From contig JABACO010000022.1 in the NCBI GenBank assembly GCA_013339895.1, positions 3,574,057-3,638,056 on the forward strand: a DNA stretch of 64,000 nt. The letters run 5' to 3'. The position numbers and the translations under genes were made by a program. The notes under the pieces were generated by a model, which ran no database searches, was not told where the DNA came from, and saw only the letters and a program-made list of their open reading frames with translations. The stretch is from Ephydatia muelleri (taxonomy: Eukaryota > Porifera > Demospongiae > Spongillida > Spongillidae). Positions 54,968-64,000 of the stretch are shown here, piece after piece (position 1 is the stretch's first letter; each line of letters starts with the position of its first letter).

Positions 54968-57900
54968 ATGGCGGATTCTCTTAATTACGACTTTCTGTTT
55001 AGGAGACCTTCAGCTGTGGTGTTGTCTGGCTACGAGGTACGTCTCTTGTTCGAATGTGCATCGTGCTTGCAGCTCAGTAATTACTGCGCATCCGCACCTG
55101 GTTTATTGGTTGGGGAGAGTCAGACTGAAACACTCCACAATTAACACCGTACAACAGAACAGAAGGATTGGTTTTTAGATGTTTTGTAAAGCCTAAGGGC
55201 TTTTACACTGGCTCTAAGCTGTAGTTCGCAGACACGTGAGTTCTCCTCTCCGAACCGCTTGCGCGTGAAAATTGCTGGACAGTTAGAACATGGGCAGAGT
55301 GTGTGTACTTAGATAGATACATACGTCCACAAAGTTGTCGTGTGGTATGCTGCAACAATTGTTCGCCCACACATGTCTTCAATCATAACAGGCGCATTAT
55401 TACCGCATTGCATATGGTATAAGGCAATTACATACACTTGCACTGTATTGCATATAACGGGGGGTGGGGGGGGGGAACTGTTTATAAATGAGTGTAAAAT
55501 GGTTCAGGAGCTGTGCCTGTGTGGGTAGTAAGTTGCTTTTAGATACTGGCTGGCCGTGTTTAGAGTGGGCCATTGCATGCTGTAGATATGCTGCTTTATG
55601 ACAGAGAAAGTTGAATCATGCACACCATTTTTTAGTGTAAGGTAATTGGCTCCATTTTTTGGCAGCAAATGTGGCCCAGCAAAGGCATGATTGTGGACTA
55701 GGGCCTCCCATGAACGACTGAACAAATGGCGTAAAGGAGTTCTACTTCTCTAGTGCTTGCTTTTAGGCACTTTTTGTATTTTCATGTGTGCCATATATCC
55801 CTCCCCCACCCTCCCACACATCACACCTCTCCCACATGGCCCACCCCAACACATTTCATCACCCACTCCTCCCATAGACACTCCACCACTCCACTTTGAG
55901 TAATAAAAGATATTAGACAGCATTGATGCAGTCTGCAGGGAGGATTAGTCATAAGTACATTCACATGTGGCTAAAAATTGACGTGCAAATTAAAGGTGTT
56001 ATTAAATGATTCCACTATTAATTTAATTCTCATATGAAGTGGGCTAAATCTAAATCAAGAGTGGGTTGGGGGGGGGGGGGGGGGGGTGGATTACACCCTT
56101 TCCCACTTGCTAAAAATTCAAACTCTACACCTCTGCATTAGGAGTTGCCTTTGTAGAACACCCCTGCCATCATAGGCCCATCTATGATCCCCGCATTCTA
56201 ATAAATGCCACAACAGTTTGAACCAGCAAACGGTATGCCATCTTGTTTGAGAAGCTGTCATACAAAGCATGTGCACTTACGTGTGTATATGCTGCTGGCC
56301 ATAAAATAATATTTTAAGAATTTATGTACGATAGTTATGAATAGGGATATAGGGATATTACATATTGTGAAATGCCAAGTCCCCATGCTGCACAGAGCAC
56401 TAATATGTACTCCTTCAGGGAAGTTGAAGTTGGAGGAGCACTGACATTCCACATACAATTGCAGTGTATTAAGAAGTAGCCATCCATGGCAGGCAGTGCT
56501 CAGTAACACAGGCTTAGCATCATGCTTGAACCCTTACAGTGTGTATATGCATACCTACGGGGTGCCATGTTTAAAGACGTGTTCTTTGTGTCCATATCTG
56601 CAGGATGCCATTCTCAGTATGGGCGCTGCCATGACGCCCACAGAGTTCACTGCCGCTGCAAAAGGGTGTCTCCAATTTACACTTCCCTCAATGGTAGGTT
56701 CATTTTTGGGCTGTGTCATATTTGGAAGCACACACTGCCAGGCAGTCCAGACTGGATGTGTTTGTTGTGAACTGTGCCGTATGGCTGTGCTTGCTTTGGT
56801 GTGTTTGTTTATTTCACAAGTTACTAGAAAGTTGTGAAGAGTAGAGGAAGGAAGGAAAGGGAGAGAGAGGAACTATGGGTACTATGGGAACCATGGGCAC
56901 TATGGGCACTATGGGCACTATGGGAACCATGGGCACTATGGGAACCATGGGTACTATGGGAACCATGGGCACTATGGGCACTATGGGAACCATGGGCACT
57001 ATGGGAACCATGGGCACTATGGGAACCATGGGCACTATGGGCACTATGGGAACCATGGGCACTATGGGAACCATGGGTACTATGGGAACCATGGGCACTA
57101 TGGGCACTATGGGAACCATGGGCACTATGGGAACCATGGGCACTATGGGAACCATGGGCACTATGGGAACCATGGGCACTATGGGCACTATGGGAACCAT
57201 GGGCACTATGGGAACTATGGGCACTATGGGAACTATGGGAACCATGGACTATGGGAACTATGGGAACCATGGGAACCATGGGCACTCTAACACTCTTCTT
57301 CTATTGTTATCGCGGTGCTTTAATTCACATGACCTGTCTTAATAACCAGGATGTCACAGGATCTGTTATTAATAACATACATGTCTCATAACTATGTTTG
57401 CACTAGCAGTTTTCCCACCACCACCACTACCACCACCACCACCACACTACCACCACCACAATATACCACCACCACCACACTACCACCACCACACTACCAC
57501 TACCCACACTACCACTCTCATAATGCATGAATATAATACGGTAGTGCTTTAGACTGGAGTTGCACAAGGAGGGAATTGCAAGGCATGTTTGGTGTGGATA
57601 TGAACGAGGGAGAGATGTAATAGAGGGAGAGGATGGTATGGAGGGGAATGTAAGGGGGAGGGTAAGAGAGGGAGAGAGGGAGGGTACGTGTAAGTGAAGG
57701 AGAGAGGGAGAGGGATGGTAAGGGAGGAAAGAGGGAGGTAAGGGAGGAGAGGGAGGTAAGGGAGGGAGGGGAGGGAAGGGGAGGGGAGGGAGAGGGAGAT
57801 GGTAAGAGAGGGAGGGAGGGAATGAGGGAATGACACGAGGAAAGTGGAGGGGGAGGGCATGTTTAAAAGAGTAGTTAGGAGTTCCAGGGTTACTACGGGT

Positions 57901-60900
57901 TTGGAATCCTGGAATTATTTTGGAATTATTTTGGCCTGGAAAGGTTTTGGCCATTAAGCAAGTTTTGGAAATCAATGTATTCATACGAGTGCATATTCAT
58001 ATTTAACTGTGTTGTTTCACACTTTGTCATTTCAATTTCCGTGCTACACATTATTGACCACTTATGTTGGTTTAGGCAGTGGTGAAGCGACGCATACAGT
58101 AATGGCTAGCAAAACGCATCTGTCTTAAACTAAAGACAAATTGATTCATTAATATCGGGCCATTGGCATAAAAATGCAATATTCGGCATAACATGTACAC
58201 ATGAAGGGGTCTGTGATGTGCTGCAAAGGCAACAATAATGTAACTTAGTAGCTGACCAGAAGTGTATTTATCTGACCAATTGTCAATTGTTTGTCCACCT
58301 CTGCACATATGTCCACCTCTGCACATATGTCCACCTCTACACATATGTCCACCTCTGCACATATGTCCACCTCTGTACATGTATTCACCTCTGCACATAT
58401 GACCAGCTCTTCACATATGTCTACCTCTGTACATGTGTCCACCTCTGTACATGTGTCCACCTCTGCACATATGTCCACCTCTGTACATGTATTCACCTCT
58501 GCACATATGACCAGCTCTTCACATATGTCCACCTCTGTACATGTGTCCACCTCTGCACATATGACCAGCTCTTCACATATGTCTACCTCTGTACATGTGT
58601 CCACCTCTGTACATGTGTCCACCTCTGCACATATGTCCACCTCTGTACATGTATTCACCTCTGCACATATGACCAGCTCTTCACATATGTCCACCTCTGT
58701 ACATGTGTCCACCTCTGCACATATGACCAGCTCTTCACATATGTCCATTTCTGCACATATGTCCACCTCTGCACATATGTCCACCTCTGCACATTTGTCC
58801 ACCTCTGCACATACAGTATGTCAATTATGAGTTCGGTTACACTTGGCACTATGAATATGTATTTACGTGCTTCATGAGTCCATGCATGGTTTTGGAAAAC
58901 ACTGGGTATGCATGGTTTTGGAAAACACTGGGCATGCATGGTTTTGGAAAAACACTGGGTATGCATGGTTTTGGAAACACTGGGCATGCATGGTTTTGGA
59001 AACACTGGGCATGCATGGTTTGGAAAACACTGGGCATGCATGGTTTTTGAAAACACTGGGTATGCATGGTTTTGGAAAACACTGGGCATGCATGGTTTTG
59101 GAAAACACTGGGTATGCATGGTTTTGAAAAACACTGGGCATGCATGGTTTTGGAAAACACTGGGCATGCATGGTTTTGGAAAACACTGGGCATGCATGGT
59201 TTTGGAAAACACTGGGCATGCATGGTTTTGGAAAACACTGGGCATGCATGGTTTTGGAAAACACTGGGCATGCATGGTTTTGGAAATTAATAATTGGCTG
59301 GCATAAGTGTATGATAGGAGAGGCAACAACATTCTTCCCAACCATAAAGCACAGTCACCCTAAACTCTGCAAAACGTGCAGGTGGTTAAGACTTGTATGC
59401 CCTCTGCAGTCAACAGGTGTTGCATTGCTGCTTGATACTGAGAACAATGAACTTGCGTATTTCAAAGAGGACGAAGAAGTGAAGCATCTGCCCAAAATGG
59501 GAGTTGTTTGGTGTGTTTGTAACCTTAGTGCGTTCATATGTGTGTGTGTGTACCTAGCATCAATACTCATGATATATTTTTGATTTTCAAAGGGTGGCAA
59601 AGTCCTCTAGAAAACAATCCTTAGACATTGAAAATTGGGCTGTCCCTCATGGGATTACACAGCTCTGAATATTCAATTAGACATTCATTTTAATGAGAAG
59701 CATAAACTTTGTTGCTAAATCCTGAAATGTTTTATATTCATGCTGTAGGTCCCTTGTCGTGGACACTGTTCCATATATGGGACAGTGTCCACGAATAGAG
59801 ACCTAACGCGAAAATATAAATTTACCAGGAAGTACATCAAAGTTGACACATGCAATTGAATTATGAACACATAATTAAATATTCCATGATGGACAGACCA
59901 ATTCCTAGTGCGTAGGAAAGAAGCTGTAGAGGACCTGTGGTGTAGGTATTTCTCAGTATAATTTGGAAACTTGTAAAAAACATGAGTTAGGTCCCTTTTC
60001 GCAGATTCTGTCCCACATTATATGTATAAAAACAGCTTAGTTGGAGCTTTGAATTGAATCACCAGATGTGGCATTAGATGTGTTTAGGAACAGTGGGGAA
60101 ATCATGATAACTTTTTCCATGCTTACAAGTTGCCATAGGTGGAGTGGCTTTACTGTAGGAATTTCACTTGATTCAATAGTAAAAGGGATTGAATTTGTCA
60201 ATTTCAATAAATTAAAACTTATTTTAATTTGCAGCTGGTCTGCGTACATATTATTGTATGAGAACAATTACACATTTCTTTTTGGTTGTGGGTGCAAGGA
60301 TGTCCAATGCAGTACACAGGGTTGTAAGACATACCCCTACTGCTGGAACTTAGCATCCGCCCCTTCCCTCCTCCCCATTGGTGGGATGTAGCATCCTTAT
60401 TTGGTTATGTGATTAATTTGAACATGGTATACATACCTTACCCCCAAAAAATAACTACCTACATGTATGTGTGGTTAATTCTTACATGTTTCATTGAACT
60501 GTAGGCCATGCGAAATTTATTAATTTCATGTAATGCCGGGTGTGTAGCAATTAATTGCCATCACACTGTGTATTGGATATGGGCACACATACTGCATTAA
60601 TGCGTACATTTCACACATGTACATGTATTCATTGTGTCTACTAGTTGAACATGCTTTTGCTTGCTTTGTAAACTGTGTATAGGGATGCTGTCCGTCAGCG
60701 TACCCTTGAAGTGAGGCGTTTGCCCGTACCGGATGACGACCCCATCAGAACTGTCGTGCCCAACCTTGTGCAGGGCAGTGGACAAGTGTGTAAGTTATGT
60801 ACGCTGTATATGCACAGCTATGTCAGACAACCTAGCACGTGTCTATGCAGTGCCGTCAGTGTGCATGCACGCGCATATATGATGCATGTTTTATTCTCTG

Positions 60901-61312
60901 TGCATATTTATGTGTACTGTGTGTAATACCCCTTTTTTTGATGCAGTGCTTGAAATCAGATGTTCATTTGTATCAAGTGGTCTAGATTAAAACATACTCT
61001 TCCCTGTTCCTCCTTCAGTGGTTTTTGCACCAGTGGTGGACAACCGGCACCAGTGCAAGGTCCTCGCCTTGCTGCTGGTTAGTTATTAATCCGATGTGCG
61101 GAAGAATACTTCTGTGTCTCCCTTTATTAGCTGTAGTAACCATTTTGTATCCTCACATGAACCTCCAATAATAACCATCTGTTAATAACCCCCCTGTGAC
61201 GATCTGTGTGTATAAAACTACCCAAGAAAATTGTCCAAATCCAGGCTGTTTGTGATGAACCATCTGAAGAACATTACGAGAGGCTGAGGCTTCTGGAGAG
61301 GAATGTGAGTGA

Positions 61313-61365
<53 letters not shown>

Positions 61366-63380
61366 GTGTATGTGTGTGCAGTGTGTGTGTGTGTGTGCCT
61401 GCACATGTGCATGTGAGAGTGCATTTGTGTACGAGTGATGCAAGTGTTTGTACACACATGCGAGCATATGTGGTAATGTGTGGTGTGATCATATGTCATG
61501 TGTGTATGAAGTTGTATGTGCTTATGTGCTGTTAGAGAGCACAGTATTATACACTGTAGTTTGTAACAGACCTCAAGGCTATCATTTGGTCCCTGAAGAA
61601 GAGTTAAAGCAACTAATGTATTGCATCAAATCCCTATGTGTCTTGCTATTAATCCGACTGGTGGTTAATTTGCAGTACATAGCTAGAGGATATCAGCAAA
61701 CTACGTTGTACATATGCACGTTCTCTTGATAATGTGTTGTGCAGGCATTGGTGGCAGCCAAAAGGGTCCTGGCTCACTTGAATTCCGAAAACGAGAAGAA
61801 AAGAATTGACAACATGTTGAGAGTCTGTGGTACGCCATTATCATTTACCTGTCCAGTTACGGTGCATTGAATTGACCGGTACAAACAGTTAATGGGGGTG
61901 AGGGGGAAGGGAGGAGGAGAGGAGCTGGGGACCTGAGCTGCATTGACAATGTAATGGTCACTTTGCAGGAGAGCTCATTGATCTGGACATAGTGTCCCTC
62001 AGTTTGAAGATTTTGAAGCACGTAAGTATTCCGCGCGCTTGGTCGTGTTTGTGCGCTGTGTCTCGTGTGTTTGGTACGCTTACAAATGCACTCTCACGTG
62101 TGTGTTTGTGTGTGTTGTTATTCACTCATTGAATATGTATGTGTGGGTACCATGGTACATACATATCATTAGAAAGACTAGTGCTCCAGGGATATTTATG
62201 GTACTGTTCTCATTGAGCAAGGACCCATGGGGGGGGGCGGGCTAATACTGGGCAAATAACTCTTGCTCCTGCTTAGGGGCCCACAGCAAGTGTTCAGTGA
62301 TACCATAGATGATTGAAATGACAATTCCTATAAATAAATAGAAGCAATGGTCACACATACTTTTAATTAACTTACCTCAAGAACTGGCTAAGCAAAGAAC
62401 GTATACATACCATTGGGTTTAATTAACCAACTTATTATTCAATTAACGTCGTAATAAACCTTTTGAAATTTGACATGTTTATTTGATGGATGGATTGTTT
62501 ACTTTCAACATACCGTAAGTTGTTGTTTTCTGCATACACAATGTACGTTTAATACCAAAATGTTTCATCAGTTTCTGTCACAAATATGCTAGTATCTAAT
62601 TAACAGTTTCAGTGGATGGAGTTTTAAAACTACATGTGAATGTGTTGCCCTCTTGGCCTCCAGATCATGGAGGTCTCCAGTGCAAAGTCCTGCACACTCT
62701 TTGTGCACGATGATGTCACACAGGAGCTAGTGGCCTACGTGAGTACATCCCTTGCCACTCCCATAAAATCATCATGGCCTGTATCCTTTCTCTGCACTGT
62801 AGATCTACAATGGTGTGCCTTTGGACAAGGAAATCAGAAAACCCGTAAGCTACCATACTAGAACATAGTGACTTGAAACACACCTTTTTCCCCTTCTCTT
62901 TCCCCATCCCCCTTCCCCTCTCTCTTTCCTCCTCTCCCCCTTCCCCTCTCTCGTTCCTCCTCCCCTTCCCCTCTCTCGCCCCTCTCTCGTTCCTCATCCC
63001 CCTTCCCCTCTCTCTTTCCTCCTACCCTTCCCCTCTCTCGTTCCTCCTCCCCCTTCCCCTCTCTCGTTCCTCCTCCCCCTTCCCCTCTCTCTTTCCTCCT
63101 CCCCTTCCCCTCTCTCTTTCCCCATCCCCCTTCCCCTCTCTCTTTCCTCCTACCCCTTCTGTCTTATTCCAGGTTGCCGGTAGCATTTATGGAGAGTGCT
63201 TCACAACAGGGGAGATTATAAACATCCACAACGTACCTCAGGTGTGGTGTGTGGTATGAGAGAGATACGGAAGCAGACATGTTTTTCCTCACATAGCATT
63301 CTGTGTGTGTGTGTTTTAATGTGCATGTGTTTGTTAACTGCAGGATATGAGATTTAATCCCAGAATTGACACCATCAAAG
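54968..63380 (+). CDS. PDE2A-type phosphodiesterase, copy 2 (partial, runs off window)
   Basis: N-terminal 12 exons of a second gene: 54968-55036 ([10 protein letters not shown]), 56604-56693, 59410-59510, 60683-60789, 61019-61077, 61245-61304, 61745-61829, 61969-62021, 62664-62738, 62803-62844, 63173-63241, 63344-63380. Every exon has a counterpart of the same phase in copy 1, and 11 of 12 have the same length; exon 5 is one codon shorter. Encodes the N-terminal region and most of GAF-A (CTLFVHDDVTQELVAY, YNGVPLDKEIRKP, YGECFTTGEIINIHNVPQ). The frame is intact, so the gene is probably active. GAF-B and the catalytic domain lie beyond 64000. Confidence 0.9.
55760..56603. other. Intron 1 of PDE2A copy 2
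   Basis: C-rich tract near 55800-55880 and a G run at 56068-56086. No gene seen. Confidence 0.5.
56870..57292. repeat. 9-bp GGGNACNAT minisatellite
   Basis: About 45 units of GGGCACTAT / GGGAACCAT / GGGTACTAT in PDE2A copy 2 intron 2. The 9 bp period keeps several frames open on both strands. Confidence 0.95.
57415..57510. repeat. (CCACCA)n repeat
   Basis: CCA/CTACCA repeats. Confidence 0.9.
57610..57855. repeat. GA-rich tract
   Basis: GGGAGGGAGAGG-type purine repeats in PDE2A copy 2 intron 2. Confidence 0.85.
58293..58815. repeat. 18-bp minisatellite with higher-order pattern
   Basis: About 29 copies of CACATATGTCCACCTCTG. Variants (GTACATGTGT, CCAGCTCTTC, GTATTCACC) recur in a fixed order, showing amplification of multi-unit blocks. 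Confidence 0.95.
58880..59285. repeat. 25-bp minisatellite
   Basis: About 16 copies of GGGCATGCATGGTTTTGGAA plus AACACT, with one-base length variants. It contains the palindrome GCATGC. Confidence 0.95.
59779..60014. mobile_element. Diverged relative of the GGATCGTTTCC MITE family
   Basis: Left end GGGACAGTGTCCACGAATAG then GAGACCTAACGC; right end GGTCCCTTTTCGCAGATTCT then GTCCC. Interior phrase CAATTCCTAGTGCGTAGGA resembles the other family members. An inverted block at 59761-59790 extends the left end. Confidence 0.7.
61312..61405. repeat. (GT)n microsatellite
   Basis: GT repeats starting just after the donor of PDE2A copy 2 exon 6. Confidence 0.92.
62880..63160. repeat. Pyrimidine-rich repeat before an acceptor
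   Basis: CCCCTTCCCCTCTCTCTTTCCTCCT-like units directly upstream of the exon 11 acceptor (63172) of PDE2A copy 2. Confidence 0.9.
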
Positions 63381-63477
63381 GTGAGTCCAAATTGTGACTG
63401 GGCAGAAGTGAGGGAGTTACACTGTAGGTACACACATGTATTGTATACTAGAATACGTGTAAATGATAGCGAGGATT

Positions 63478-64000
63478 TGTACTGGAGATGCGAGCCAGTA
63501 CTGGGGATGTGGGGCCAGTACTGGGGATGTGGGCCAGTACTGGGGATGTAGGGCCAGTACTGGGGATGTGGGGCCAGTACTGGGGATGTGGGGCCAGTAC
63601 TGGGGAATGTGGGGCCAGTACTGGGGATGTGGGGCCAGTACTGGGGATGTGGGGCCAGTACTGGGGATGTGGGGCCAGTACTGGGGATGTGGGGCCAGTA
63701 CTGGAGATGCGAGCCAGTACTGGGGATGTGGGGCCAGTACTGGAGATGCGAGCCAGTACTGGGGATGTGGGGCCAGTACTGGGGATGTGGGCCAGTACTG
63801 GGGATGTAGGGCCAGTACTGGGGATGTGGGGCCAGTACTGGGGATGTGGGGCCAGTACTGGGGATGTGGGGCCAGTACTGGGGATGTGGGGCCAGTACTG
63901 GGGATGTGGGGCAGTACTGGGGATGTGGGGCCAGTACTGGGGATGTGGGGCCAGTACTGGGGATGTGGGGCCAGTACTGGGGATGTGGGGCCAGTACTGG
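63478..64000. repeat. 20-bp minisatellite with CCAGTACTGG palindrome
   Basis: About 26 copies of CCAGTACTGGGGATGTGGGG, continuing past the window edge. Variants GGAGATGCGAG and single-base deletions mark sub-blocks. Confidence 0.95.

Noticed and set aside
56834..57391. Long open frames of GTM, WEPWAL and VPIVPM repeats on both strands
   Set aside because: Product of a 9-bp tandem repeat whose period is a multiple of 3.
58287..59345. Open frames of Cys/His/Thr-rich repeats on both strands
   Set aside because: Tandem repeats of 18 and 25 bp; no family similarity and intronic position.

Overview
The window is genomic DNA of an animal, most likely a marine invertebrate and plausibly a sponge. 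The species call is inference only; the evidence is intron-split animal genes, short introns, dense microsatellites and minisatellites, and a seven-helix receptor of the slime-mould cAMP-receptor type. Exon models below were built by hand from reading frames, splice sites and recalled family sequences, with no alignments run. Five protein-coding genes with clear animal relatives are present: RNF121 (minus, 3412-6114), NAA15 (plus, 6690-14656), TUBGCP4 (minus, 23102-37066), a complete PDE2A-type phosphodiesterase (plus, 37180-50329) and a second PDE2A paralogue cut by the window end (plus, from 54968). Two near-identical intronless receptor genes lie at 15690 and 20229.

Layout. 1-2090 holds nested retroelement debris. 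RNF121 and NAA15 are head to head across 575 bp. NAA15 has 24 exons, and five of its introns (7 and 9-12) each carry one copy of the box C/D small nucleolar RNA U24 (SNORD24). A tandem duplication follows: unit A (about 15460-19980) and unit B (about 20040-24000) each contain a receptor gene, a long foldback element and the last two exons of TUBGCP4. Only unit B is joined to the rest of TUBGCP4, and the unit A copy is broken. TUBGCP4 and PDE2A copy 1 share a 113 bp divergent promoter interval at 37067-37179. Between the two PDE2A genes (50330-54967) lie a small TTAA-flanked inverted-repeat element, a retroelement C-terminal fragment, a LINE reverse transcriptase and two nested inverted-repeat elements that end 64 bp before the start codon of the second PDE2A gene. 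Introns from 27 to 36 kb and from 56 to 64 kb are largely tandem repeats.

How the genes relate. NAA15 is the ribosome-docking subunit of the NatA N-terminal acetyltransferase and here doubles as host gene for an rRNA-modification guide, so two ribosome-linked functions share one transcript. TUBGCP4 is a gamma-tubulin ring component and RNF121 a membrane RING ubiquitin ligase. PDE2A degrades cAMP and cGMP; a link to the nearby cAMP-receptor-like proteins is only a speculation from proximity. The most notable observations are the five-copy intronic U24 array, the patchy near-identity between the PDE2A duplicates, and the large perfect-looking palindromes in the receptor duplication.
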